Below are positions 1-9,518 of a DNA stretch of 64,000 nt, in pieces. How positions within the stretch are numbered: position 1 is the stretch's first letter; the number at the start of each line of letters is the position of its first letter. The notes under the pieces are model-generated. The model did no database searches, was not told the DNA's origin, and saw only the letters and a list, made by a program, of their open reading frames with translations. Source of the DNA: Alistipes megaguti (GTDB taxonomy: Bacteria > Bacteroidota > Bacteroidia > Bacteroidales > Rikenellaceae); NCBI RefSeq assembly GCF_900604385.1, contig NZ_LR027382.1, positions 310,001 to 374,000 of the forward strand. Direction: 5' to 3'. A program made the translations under genes and the position numbers.

Positions 1-578
1 GCGCCGTGCGGGGCGACTTCGCCCTCTTCTGGATCGAGGTGAGCGACCAGCAGCTGACCGTCTTCCCCGAAGGGCAGGCCACGGGCCGCATGATGGCCAA
101 CGCCGGACGTTCGCGCAGCCGCGGTGCCGAGCTCTCGCTGCAGGTCTCGCCCTGCAAGGATTTCGACCTGAACCTCAACTACGGATACACCGACGCCCGC
201 TTCGTGCGCTACCGCAGCGGTGTGGAGAACTACGCCGGGCGGCGCGTCCCCTATGCCCCGGAGCACACCTTCGCGGCCCGCGCCACGTGGAGCCGTCCGA
301 CGGGCGTCGAGTGGCTGGGCGACGTGGTCGTCGAGGCCGGCGTCCAGGGGGCGGGCCCCATTGCGTGGAACGAGCAGAATTCGCTCACGGAGCCCTTCTA
401 CGCACTGATGAATGCCTCCGTACGGCTCGAACACCGCCGCTGGTCGATCGGCGTGTGGGGCCGCAACCTCACGGGATCAGTATACAACGTATTCTATTTC
501 AAGTCGATAGGACACGAGTTCGTCCAGCGCGGACGACCCCGGACCTTCGGCGTCACATTCACCCTAAACTTTCAATGA
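1..578 (+). CDS. TonB-dependent outer-membrane receptor, C-terminal part
   Basis: The frame is open from the window edge, so the gene starts upstream; about 190 residues are visible. They show alternating short aromatic-rich strands typical of the last strands of a 22-strand TonB-dependent beta-barrel (YGYTDARFVRY, GVWGRNLTGSVYNVFYF, TFGVTFTLNFQ). The stretch GRNLTGSVYN resembles the 'NLFN-Y' turn common near the end of such receptors. The plug domain and TonB box lie outside the window, so the ligand cannot be inferred. A lipoprotein gene begins one base after the stop, a usual receptor-plus-surface-lipoprotein arrangement. Family call is secure; substrate is unknown. Confidence 0.85.
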   Translation, partial: AVRGDFALFWIEVSDQQLTVFPEGQATGRMMANAGRSRSRGAELSLQVSPCKDFDLNLNYGYTDARFVRYRSGVENYAGRRVPYAPEHTFAARATWSRPTGVEWLGDVVVEAGVQGAGPIAWNEQNSLTEPFYALMNASVRLEHRRWSIGVWGRNLTGSVYNVFYFKSIGHEFVQRGRPRTFGVTFTLNFQ

Positions 579-579
579 C

Positions 580-1119
580 ATGCTGAAAAAACTGCTGATG
601 ATGAGCCTGGCGGCCCTTGCGCTGGCTGCCTGCAACGACGAAGCCGACGAAGGAATCCAGTACGCGACGAGCAACCCCTCGATCGTCGACGGGGTCTTCA
701 CAAGCGACAACATGCACTTCTACGGAACGGCCAAGGTGACCGATTCGGAGGGCAACGTCTTCACAGACCCGGAAGCCTGGTTCGAGTTTGCCGGCGACCG
801 CGAAACGCTGGCCATCTACATGCACCAGACGCGTTTTGCCGAAAAGATGCCCCAACTGGACATGCGCATCTACCGCATCCCCTACACCGGAGGCGAGGGA
901 GCTTCGCTCTCCTTCTCGTCGGAGAGCCTCATACCGCAGGTCCGGCTCCCGAATCAGGTGGGCGGCGGTTACAGCTACCAGGACATGCCCGCCTACACGC
1001 TTACCGGCGTCGAGGGATCGGTCAACGACATCGTCTGCCGCATGGCCTTCACCTGCAGCGTGCCCAAGCTCGGAAGCTACCGCATGGAGTACGAAGGGCT
1101 CCTGCTGGTAAAAAAATAG
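580..1119 (+). CDS. Lipoprotein paired with the upstream TonB receptor
   Basis: 179 residues. The N-terminus is a lipoprotein signal (MLKKLLMMSLAALALAAC) with the lipidated cysteine at residue 18, so the mature protein is membrane-anchored, probably at the outer membrane. The rest is predicted to be rich in beta strands, with no motif I recognise. The ATG lies one base after the receptor stop, so the two are almost certainly co-transcribed. Bacteroidetes receptors often pair with a ligand-capturing surface lipoprotein, and that is a plausible role here, by context only. Confidence 0.7.
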   Translation: MLKKLLMMSLAALALAACNDEADEGIQYATSNPSIVDGVFTSDNMHFYGTAKVTDSEGNVFTDPEAWFEFAGDRETLAIYMHQTRFAEKMPQLDMRIYRIPYTGGEGASLSFSSESLIPQVRLPNQVGGGYSYQDMPAYTLTGVEGSVNDIVCRMAFTCSVPKLGSYRMEYEGLLLVKK

Positions 1120-1135
1120 TCCTCACGGGGATGGA

Positions 1136-1170
1136 GTTTGCCTGCGAAGTGTTAACTTTGCAGGCGAAAC
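1136..1170 (+). promoter_or_regulatory. Probable nadC promoter with inverted repeat
   Basis: TAACTTTG at 1153-1160 fits the Bacteroidetes -7 element (TAnnTTTG), and the nadC ATG follows 28 bases later. A TTTG at 1137-1140 is too close (12 bases) to be the -33 element. The -7 element is flanked by an imperfect inverted repeat: GTTTGCCTGC at 1136-1145 against GCAGGCGAAAC at 1160-1170, with one bulge. This could be an operator or an RNA hairpin. Confidence 0.45.
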
Positions 1171-1188
1171 CATAAACAAGCACGAAAG

Positions 1189-2043
1189 ATGAAACCCGAA
1201 TACAGACCCTTTGTGGACGAACTGATCGAACTCTGCATCAAGGAGGATATCGGCGACGGCGACCACACGTCGCTCTGCTGCATCCCCGCCGACGAACACG
1301 GACGCATGCGCCTCTTGTGCAAGCAGGAGGGGGTGATCGCCGGTATCGAGATCGCGCAGATCGTCCTCCACCGCCTCGACCCCGAGATGCACTTCGAACA
1401 GGTGCTGCAGGACGGCAACCGCGTGAAGCCCGGCGACGTGGCCTTCTACGTCTCGGGACGCCTGCGCTCGCTGCTGCAGGCCGAGCGCATCGTGCTCAAC
1501 ATCATGCAGCGCATGAGCGGCGTGGCCACCCAGACGGCCGTCTATGTCAAGCGGCTCGAAGGGCTCCACACCAAAGTCCTCGACACGCGCAAGACGACAC
1601 CCGGCATGCGCGTGCTGGACAAGATGGCCGTCAAGTTCGGAGGAGGCGAAAACCACCGCATGGGGCTCTTCGACATGATCCTGCTGAAGGACAACCACAT
1701 CGACTTTGCCGGCGGTATCCGCAAGGCCATCACCGGCGCCCGCGAGTACCTCAAGGCCCACGACAAGAATCTCCCGATCGAATGCGAGGTCCGCACGCTG
1801 GAGGACATCGACGAGGTCTTCGCCGCGGGAGGCGTCGACCGCATCATGTTCGACAACTTCACGCCCGAGATGACGCGCCGCGCTGTCGAAAAGGTCGCCG
1901 GACGCTGCGAAACCGAATCCAGCGGCGGCATCACCCTCGAGACATTGCGCCAGTACGCCGAATGCGGCGTGGACTTCATCTCCGTCGGAGCGCTGACCCA
2001 CCAGATCCGCTCGCTCGACATGTCGCTCAAGGCCTGCGAATAG
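1189..2043 (+). CDS. nadC: Nicotinate-nucleotide pyrophosphorylase (carboxylating)
   Basis: 284 residues, full family length. It converts quinolinate and PRPP to nicotinate mononucleotide, CO2 and pyrophosphate in de novo NAD synthesis (cytoplasmic). Family motifs are intact: ERIVLNIMQRMSGVAT (about 104-119), TRKTTPGMR (about 138-146), KFGGGENHRMGLFDMILLKD (about 151-170), a barrel strand with DNFTPEM, and a C-terminal VDFISVGALTH. The start is the first ATG of the frame and is preceded by purine-rich ACGAAAG. nadA and nadB are not adjacent. The gene has its own -7 element and is followed by an unusual G-run/A-run and polypurine stretch. Confidence 0.96.
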   Translation: MKPEYRPFVDELIELCIKEDIGDGDHTSLCCIPADEHGRMRLLCKQEGVIAGIEIAQIVLHRLDPEMHFEQVLQDGNRVKPGDVAFYVSGRLRSLLQAERIVLNIMQRMSGVATQTAVYVKRLEGLHTKVLDTRKTTPGMRVLDKMAVKFGGGENHRMGLFDMILLKDNHIDFAGGIRKAITGAREYLKAHDKNLPIECEVRTLEDIDEVFAAGGVDRIMFDNFTPEMTRRAVEKVAGRCETESSGGITLETLRQYAECGVDFISVGALTHQIRSLDMSLKACE

Positions 2044-2275
2044 CCCGGGGCCCCAAGAGGGGGGGGGAAAAAAAAAAAAAGCCTGCAGAAGAGAGACGCC
2101 ACGGAAAGGCACACAGGAGAGAGGAAGAGGAGAAGAGAAGCACAAGAGAGGGCAGGAAACGAGAAGGAGGAGAGGATTGCGAGTGAGCGAAGAGAAGGAA
2201 AAGAAGAGGAGAGAAACGAGCGATTGAACTGCCGGAAAGAGGGCCCGCCCTCATCCGGACTGAGAACAGAATACG
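2044..2275 (+). other. Gap with G9-A13 run and a polypurine tract
   Basis: Just after the nadC stop is a run of nine G (2059-2067) followed by thirteen A (2068-2080). From about 2086 to 2225 the + strand is overwhelmingly A and G, mostly in GA, GAG and GAAG units. No gene, terminator hairpin or recognisable promoter was found in it. The tract could form a triplex or G-rich RNA structure, but nothing in the sequence proves a role. Confidence 0.75.
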
Positions 2276-4321
2276 ATGGAGCGAACGACTGACCGTCCGA
2301 CACGGGTTCCCCGACTGATCCGCACACCGCCGGGTATGCTGGTGTGGCGGATTCTCCTGCTTTATATCGTGCTGTTCGTCTGCCGCACGGTCTTCTACCT
2401 CTACAACGCCGCGCTGATCGGCCCTCTGACGGGCGGAGAGATCGGCCAGCTGCTGGCCGGAGCGCTGAAGTTCGACACCTCGTCGGTGGTCTACGCCGAC
2501 GGACTGTTCATCCTGCTGTCGCTGCTGCCCCTCCATGTGCGTGAACGCCGCTGGTACCGGGGCGTGATGTTCGGCTACTACGTCGCGGTCAATTCGCTGC
2601 TCGTCGTGGCCGCGAACCTCGCCGATACGGTCTACTTCCGCTATACGCAGAAACGCTTCACGGCCGACGAGATCTTCTTCGCCGACAACGACAACTCGCT
2701 GCAGCTCGTCGGGAAGTTCATGGCCGAAAACTGGCACCTCGTCCTCCTTTGGGCCGCGCTCACGGCCCTGCTGGCCTGGGGCTACCGCCGCCGGGTACAC
2801 GAGGAGAGTCTGCTGCGCCGCGGCTGGCCCTACTACACCGGCGGAGTGGTGCTGCTAGCCGTGGCCGCCGGGTTGAGCATCGCCGGCATGCGCGGCGGCA
2901 TGACCCGCATGACGCGGCCCATCACCCTCTCGAACGCCACGCTCTACACCTCGGAGAGCGCCAAGGCCAACCTCATTCTGAGCAATCCGTTCTGCATCCT
3001 GCGTACGGCCGGAAGTTCATCCAGCGTCCAGTTTCCCCGCTACTTCTCGGACGAGGAGCTGCCACAGCGCTTCACCCCCGTCCACCAGCCGGCCGACTCT
3101 ACGGCCGTCGATCTGGGACGCCGGAACATCGTCGTCTTCATTCTCGAAAGCATGTCGGCCGAACACTCGGCCCACCTCTGCCCCGAAATCTACGCCGATC
3201 TGCCGCAGAAGGGCTTCACGCCGTTCCTCGACTCGCTGATGCGTCAGGGGCTGACCTTCCGCCGGATGTATGCCAACGGCACGCGCTCGATTCAGGCCAT
3301 GCCCTCCGTGCTGGGAAGCATTCCCTCGTTCCGCACCCCCTTCGTACTGATGCCGCAATCGCTCGGCGAGAGCCGCCAGCTGCCGGCCATGCTGGCCGAT
3401 GAGGGCTACTCGACCGCCTTCTTCTGCGGTTCGGAGCGCGGCTCGATGGGATTCGGGGCCTACGCCCGTTCGGCCGGGGTCGAGCGCCTCGTCAGCCGCG
3501 AGGATTACGAGGAGCGACACGGAACCGGCGATTTCGACGGCTACTGGGGCATCTGGGACGAGCCATTCCTGCAATTCATGGGCGAGGAGCTCGCGGCAAT
3601 GCCCGAACCCTTCTTCGCCACGCTCTTCACCCTCTCGTCGCACCATCCGTTCGTCGTCCCAGAGCAGTATGCCGCAATGCTGCCGCAGGGTTACACGAAG
3701 ATCCACCCGGGCGTGGCGTACGACGATCTGGCCTTCCGCCACTTCTACGAACGCTTCCAGAATGAGGAGTGGTTCCGCCGCACGATCTTTGTCTTCGTGG
3801 CCGACCACGTCTCCTCGGAGAAATTTGCCGACCGGACCCGCTCCTACCCCGGCAACATGCACATCCTGGCCTTCATCCATACGCCCGACGGCGCCCTGCG
3901 CGGCGAGGTCGGGGAGATCACCCAACAGCTCGACCTGATGCCGACCCTGCTGGGGCTGATCGGCAACCGCAAGCCCTACTTCGCCTTCGGTCGAGACGTG
4001 CTCAACGAACCCCGGCGTCCGCGCTGGTCGGTGAGCTACGACGGCGAGTTCCGCGCCCTGACCGACCGCGGCGCCCTGCTGCTCAACGATGCGGGAGTCC
4101 CGGCCGGAGTGCGACCCGTCGAGCTGGCCCCGGCAGGTGCTGACACGACGGCAGTCACCGCTCCGGCTGACACGGCGGACGCGGAGAACCCGTCCGTCCC
4201 GGCGGCGGCAAACGATCCGGCGGCGGCACCTACGGTCGATTCGCTGCGCCGGGGATTTCAGGCCCTGCTGCAGCAGTACTACCAGCATATCGAAAACAAG
4301 AATTACACGGTTCATGATTGA
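2276..4321 (+). CDS. LTA-synthase-like membrane sulfatase / phosphoglycerol transferase
   Basis: 681 residues. About five hydrophobic segments occupy residues 20-210, followed by a periplasmic sulfatase/alkaline-phosphatase-fold domain. The likely nucleophile is Thr336 in NGTRS, the position used by LTA synthase for the glycerol-phosphate intermediate. Metal-site residues are visible in SSHHPFVVP and in VADHVSS. Relatives move phosphoglycerol or phosphoethanolamine onto envelope glycans or lipids; Gram-negative members resemble OpgB. The last 60 residues are a low-complexity Ala/Pro/Asp/Thr stretch before a short helix. Its final codons overlap the start of the next gene by 8 bases. Exact acceptor unknown. 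Confidence 0.85.
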   Translation: MERTTDRPTRVPRLIRTPPGMLVWRILLLYIVLFVCRTVFYLYNAALIGPLTGGEIGQLLAGALKFDTSSVVYADGLFILLSLLPLHVRERRWYRGVMFGYYVAVNSLLVVAANLADTVYFRYTQKRFTADEIFFADNDNSLQLVGKFMAENWHLVLLWAALTALLAWGYRRRVHEESLLRRGWPYYTGGVVLLAVAAGLSIAGMRGGMTRMTRPITLSNATLYTSESAKANLILSNPFCILRTAGSSSSVQFPRYFSDEELPQRFTPVHQPADSTAVDLGRRNIVVFILESMSAEHSAHLCPEIYADLPQKGFTPFLDSLMRQGLTFRRMYANGTRSIQAMPSVLGSIPSFRTPFVLMPQSLGESRQLPAMLADEGYSTAFFCGSERGSMGFGAYARSAGVERLVSREDYEERHGTGDFDGYWGIWDEPFLQFMGEELAAMPEPFFATLFTLSSHHPFVVPEQYAAMLPQGYTKIHPGVAYDDLAFRHFYERFQNEEWFRRTIFVFVADHVSSEKFADRTRSYPGNMHILAFIHTPDGALRGEVGEITQQLDLMPTLLGLIGNRKPYFAFGRDVLNEPRRPRWSVSYDGEFRALTDRGALLLNDAGVPAGVRPVELAPAGADTTAVTAPADTADAENPSVPAAANDPAAAPTVDSLRRGFQALLQQYYQHIENKNYTVHD

Positions 4322-5699
4322 ATTCCACCCCGTGCGTCTCGAGGACCGCAGCGTCATCGAGCGCCATACGATGCTGTCGGGCATCTGCAACTGCGACCTG
4401 GCCTTTGCCAACATGTACTGCTGGCAGGAGGTCTATCACAGCGCGTGGGCCGAGATCGAGGGCTTTCTGGTCATCCGTTTCCAGATCGACGGCGGACCCC
4501 GCATCGGCTACATGCAGCCGGTCGGCGAGGGCGATTTCGGGCCGATCATCCCGCTGCTGCGCGAGGATGCCCACGCCCACGGGCAGCGGCTGCGCATTAT
4601 CGGCCTGACGGACGAGGGGCGTGAGATGATCCGCCGCATGCACCCCGGCGAGTTCGCCTTCGAGTCGGATCGCGCCCTCGAAGACTATGTCTACAACGCC
4701 TCGGATCTGCGCGACCTCCCGGGCCGCCGCTACCAGCCCAAGCGCAACCACATCAACCGCTTCATGGCCGAATACCCCAACTACCGCTACGAAGTACTGA
4801 CACCCAAACGGTCGGCCGAGTGCATGACGCTCGAACGCGTCTGGCGGAAGGAGCACACGGGCCACACCTCGGAGCTGAGTGCCGAACAGCGGGCCATGCA
4901 ACGGGGATTCGAACACTTCGACGAACTGGGGCTTATCGGCGGCTGTATCTATGTCGGCGACCGGCTGGTGGCCTTCACCTTCGGTTCGGCGGTCAACGAC
5001 CACACCTTCGACACCCACATGGAGAAGGCCGACACGGAGTACGACGGCGCCTTCACGATCATCAACAAGCTCTTCGCCGAGCACCTTCCCGAGCGATTCA
5101 CGCTCATCAACCGCGAGGAGGACCTCGGTCTCGAAGGGCTCCGGCGCGCCAAACTCTCCTACCATCCGGCCTTCCTGCAGCACAAGTTCATGGCCATCCA
5201 CCTCCATCCCGACGAACTGGCCTGCAAGCAGTTGTGGCAGGAGGCCTTCGGCGACGACGACGATTTCGTCGACTCGTTCCTGATCCGTTACTACTCGCGG
5301 CACCGGGCCCTGACCATCGAGGAGGAGGGGCACACGGTGGCCATGCTCCATTTGCTCCCCTTCGACACGGAGTTCGGGCCCACGACCTACATCTATGGCG
5401 TTGCCACGGCCGAGAGCCACCGTCACCGCGGGCTGGCCTCGCAGCTCATGCGGCAGGCCATGGCGCTCATCGAGGAGCGCGGCAATGCGGCGGCTTTCCT
5501 GATCCCAACCCCCGGCAAGGAGTGGCTCCGCGACTTCTACGCAGGGTTCGGACTTGCCGAAGAGACGCCCGTGACGTTCGTCTCGGAGGACGGATTCGAC
5601 TTCGGAACGGGTGATGCGGCCACCGACCGGGCCATGATCTGGCGGCGCGATGCGTCGGCTCCGCTGCCCGAGACCCTCACAGCCACCTATCGCAAATAG
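4314..5699 (+). CDS. DUF2156 (MprF C-terminal-like) fused to GNAT acetyltransferase
   Basis: 461 residues from the ATG at 4314, which overlaps the previous stop (ATGATTGA) and implies translational coupling. Residues about 1-295 match the DUF2156 fold, a tandem-GNAT domain related to the aminoacyl-lipid transferase part of MprF: a conserved start (HTMLSGICNCDLAFANMYCW), RYQPKRNHINRF in the middle, and LINREEDLGLEGLRRAKLSYHP. Residues about 310-461 form a separate GNAT domain with the acetyl-CoA loop HRHRGLASQLM. In relatives I know, these are usually separate proteins. Substrates are unknown; position after an envelope phosphotransferase suggests envelope lipid or peptide modification. Confidence 0.8.
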   Translation: MIEFHPVRLEDRSVIERHTMLSGICNCDLAFANMYCWQEVYHSAWAEIEGFLVIRFQIDGGPRIGYMQPVGEGDFGPIIPLLREDAHAHGQRLRIIGLTDEGREMIRRMHPGEFAFESDRALEDYVYNASDLRDLPGRRYQPKRNHINRFMAEYPNYRYEVLTPKRSAECMTLERVWRKEHTGHTSELSAEQRAMQRGFEHFDELGLIGGCIYVGDRLVAFTFGSAVNDHTFDTHMEKADTEYDGAFTIINKLFAEHLPERFTLINREEDLGLEGLRRAKLSYHPAFLQHKFMAIHLHPDELACKQLWQEAFGDDDDFVDSFLIRYYSRHRALTIEEEGHTVAMLHLLPFDTEFGPTTYIYGVATAESHRHRGLASQLMRQAMALIEERGNAAAFLIPTPGKEWLRDFYAGFGLAEETPVTFVSEDGFDFGTGDAATDRAMIWRRDASAPLPETLTATYRK

Positions 5700-5718
5700 C
5701 AGAGCGCCACACCGACAC

Positions 5719-5750
5719 AAAAAAGTCCGGAACCGCTAAGGTTCCGGACT
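5719..5750 (-). terminator. Intrinsic terminator of the purine operon
   Basis: A perfect 11-bp stem (5724-5734 with 5740-5750) and 5-base loop. On the - strand it is followed by six T (5724-5719). It lies about 100 bases past the folD stop and ends the ten-gene purine operon. The hairpin also faces the end of the DUF2156-GNAT gene, but without a U-tract in that direction. Confidence 0.9.
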
Positions 5751-5850
5751 CATTCATCCCGGCTCTCTTCCACTCCGGACTCTCTCACCTCCCGGATTTT
5801 CTCACCTCCCCGGGTTACTTGTTCTCTCTCTCCCCCCTATTCGTCCCGGG

Positions 5851-6699
5851 CTATTTGCGGCGCTTGAGGAAACACTCGATCGTGTTCTCCATCAGACAGC
5901 AGATCGTCATCGGACCGACACCACCCGGCACCGGCGTGATGACCGAGGCCTTGGGCTCGATGGCGGCAAAGTCGACGTCGCCGCACAGCTTGCCCGTCTC
6001 CGGGTCGCGGTTCACACCCACGTCGATCACCACCGCCCCGTCGGCCACCATATCGGCCGTCACGAACTTCGGGCGTCCGATGGCCACTACAAGAATCTCC
6101 GCCTCGCGCGTCACCTCGCCGAGATTGCGCGTACGGCTGTGGGCAATGGTTACCGTGGCGTTCTCGTCAAGCAGCAGCTTCGAGACGGGCAGTCCGACGA
6201 TGTTGCTGCGGCCGATGACGACGGCCCGCTTACCGGCGATCTCCACCCCGGCAGCCTTCAGCATCTTGATGATTCCCTTCGGCGTGCAGGGCAGCGTACA
6301 GGGCTGTTTCTGCCACAGCGCCGCCACATTCAGCGGATGGAAGCCATCCACATCCTTCGACTTGTCGATCGCCTCGATCACCTTGCTCTCGTCGATGTGC
6401 TTGGGCAGGGGCAGCTGCACCAGAATGCCGTCCACCTCGTCGTCGAGGTTCAGCGCCGAGATGATGTCCAGCAACTCGGCCTCCGTAATCGACTCGGGCT
6501 TGCGGATCGTCGTGTTGCGGATTCCCACCGCCTCCGACGCCTTCGCCTTGCCCGTCACATAACTCACACTCGCCGGGTTATCCCCCACGAGAATCACCAC
6601 CAGATGGGGCACGCGCCCGTATTTGGCCGGGAAGCTCTTCACCTGCTCGGCCATTTCGGCCTTCAGTTTGGCCGACAGTTCCTTTCCGCTAATTATCAT
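5851..6699 (-). CDS. folD: Bifunctional methylenetetrahydrofolate dehydrogenase/cyclohydrolase
   Basis: 282 residues, full length. It oxidises 5,10-methylene-THF to 5,10-methenyl-THF and hydrolyses that to 10-formyl-THF in the cytoplasm. Visible family signatures: VGDNPASVSYVTGK (about 38-51, with the catalytic Tyr and Lys), QLPLPKHI, VVIGRSNIVGLP (Rossmann loop) and the C-terminal PVPGGVGPMT. It starts 18 bases after purD and is the last gene of the operon. Its product supplies the formyl donor for PurN and PurH encoded just upstream, which explains its place here. A G-rich stretch resembling that after nadC begins at its stop codon. Confidence 0.97.
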   Translation of the reverse strand: MIISGKELSAKLKAEMAEQVKSFPAKYGRVPHLVVILVGDNPASVSYVTGKAKASEAVGIRNTTIRKPESITEAELLDIISALNLDDEVDGILVQLPLPKHIDESKVIEAIDKSKDVDGFHPLNVAALWQKQPCTLPCTPKGIIKMLKAAGVEIAGKRAVVIGRSNIVGLPVSKLLLDENATVTIAHSRTRNLGEVTREAEILVVAIGRPKFVTADMVADGAVVIDVGVNRDPETGKLCGDVDFAAIEPKASVITPVPGGVGPMTICCLMENTIECFLKRRK

Positions 6700-6717
6700 A
6701 CTTTTATTTTACCGTTT

Positions 6718-7965
<1,248 letters not shown>

Positions 7966-7984
7966 AGTCGTCGTCTTTGAGGGA

Positions 7985-9514
7985 TCAGTGTTTGAAGTGA
8001 CGCTCGCCGGTGAAGAGCATGGCGATACCCTTCTCGTCGGCCTTGGCGATCGAATCGCCGTCGCGCACCGATCCGCCCGGCTGCACGATGGCCGTCACGC
8101 CGTATTCGGCGGCCAGCGTCACGCAGTCGTCGAAGGGGAAGAAGCCGTCCGAAGCCAGCACGATGCCCTCCGTCTCGCCGGCGGCACGGGCCTGGTTCAG
8201 CGCCAGTTCGGCCGAGCCGATGCGGTTCATCTGACCGGCCCCGACACCCAGCGTGCGACCGTTCTTCACGGCCACGATGGCGTTCGACTTCACATGCTTG
8301 ACAATATGCCAGCCGAAGTTCAGGTCGTCCATCTGCTCGGGAGCCGGTTTGGCCTTCGTCACGCACATGTCGGCCGTGACGCTCTTCGTCGCGACGTCGA
8401 GGTCCTGCACCAGCAGACCGCCGTTGACGCTCACGTACTGCTTCTGATCCACGGTGCCCTTCTCCATGTTGACCTCCAGCAGGCGGAGGTTCTTCTTCGT
8501 GCAGAGCACCTCGAGGGCCCCCTCGTCGAATTTCGGCGCCATGATGATCTCCAGGAAGATGGGCTTCATCAGTTCGGCCACCTCGCGCGTCACGGTGCAG
8601 TTCGTGGCGACGATACCGCCGAAGATCGAAACCTTGTCGGCCTCATAGGCCTTCGTCCAGGCCTCGACGACATCCTTGCCCACGGCTGCGCCGCAGGGGT
8701 TCATGTGCTTCAGACCGACGCAGAACGGACGGTCGAACTCCCGCACGATGCACAAGGCGGCGTTGGCATCCTGAATGTTGTTATAGGAGAGCTCCTTGCC
8801 GTGCAGCTGACGGGCGAAGGCCAGCGAATAGGGCACCTCGTGCTCCTCGCGGTAGAACTTGGCGCTCTGGTGCGGGTTCTCGCCGTAGCGCAGCGACTGT
8901 ACCAGATCGAACTCCAGGAAGAGCTTCTCGTTCAGACCGGCCTGCTTGCGCATGTAGGCGGCGATCATGGCGTCATACTCGGCCGTGTGGGTATAGGCCT
9001 TGGCCGAGAGCTTCAGACGCGTATCGCGCTGCGTGTTGCCCGTGGCACGGATCTCCCCGAGGATCTGCTCATAGTCCGCCGGATCGCACACCACCGTCAC
9101 GTCGGCCCAGTTCTTGGCCGCCGAACGCAGCATCGACGGACCGCCGATGTCGATATTCTCGATGGCGTCCTCCATGCGTACGTCGGGTTTCGAGATCGTC
9201 TGGCGGAACGGATAGAGGTTCACGCAGACCAGATCGATGAACTCGATACCGTTCTCCTTCAGCGCCTTCAGGTGCTCGGGGTTGTCGCGGCGCGCCAGCA
9301 GGCCGCCGTGAACCTTCGGGTGGAGCGTCTTCACGCGTCCGTCGCAGATCTCCGGAAAGCCCGTCACGTCGCTGATGTTGATTACCTCGACGCCGCTCTC
9401 CCGCAGCAGTTTCATCGTGCCGCCCGTGGCGATCACCACCCAACCGAGTGCACGGAGCCCCTTGGCAAACTCCACGACACCCGTTTTGTCACTTACACTG
9501 ATCAATGCTCGCAT
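7985..9514 (-). CDS. purH: AICAR transformylase / IMP cyclohydrolase
   Basis: 509 residues, normal length. The N-terminal IMP cyclohydrolase (methylglyoxal-synthase-like) domain runs about 1-195 (MRALISVSDKTGVVEFAKGL, GRVKTLHPKVHGGLLARR). The C-terminal AICAR transformylase domain runs about 200-509, with SLRYGENPHQSAKFY and GLKHMNPCGAAVG, and ends in FTGERHFKH. It catalyses the last two steps to IMP and uses 10-formyl-THF, made by FolD encoded at the end of the operon. Only 4 bases separate it from the purN stop. Confidence 0.97.
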   Translation of the reverse strand: MRALISVSDKTGVVEFAKGLRALGWVVIATGGTMKLLRESGVEVINISDVTGFPEICDGRVKTLHPKVHGGLLARRDNPEHLKALKENGIEFIDLVCVNLYPFRQTISKPDVRMEDAIENIDIGGPSMLRSAAKNWADVTVVCDPADYEQILGEIRATGNTQRDTRLKLSAKAYTHTAEYDAMIAAYMRKQAGLNEKLFLEFDLVQSLRYGENPHQSAKFYREEHEVPYSLAFARQLHGKELSYNNIQDANAALCIVREFDRPFCVGLKHMNPCGAAVGKDVVEAWTKAYEADKVSIFGGIVATNCTVTREVAELMKPIFLEIIMAPKFDEGALEVLCTKKNLRLLEVNMEKGTVDQKQYVSVNGGLLVQDLDVATKSVTADMCVTKAKPAPEQMDDLNFGWHIVKHVKSNAIVAVKNGRTLGVGAGQMNRIGSAELALNQARAAGETEGIVLASDGFFPFDDCVTLAAEYGVTAIVQPGGSVRDGDSIAKADEKGIAMLFTGERHFKH

Positions 9515-9518
9515 ATTC

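Noticed and set aside
580..1119. HmuY-type haem-binding lipoprotein
   Set aside because: The receptor-lipoprotein pairing fits, but I could not recognise the haem-ligand histidines or the family pattern, so only a general lipoprotein is called.
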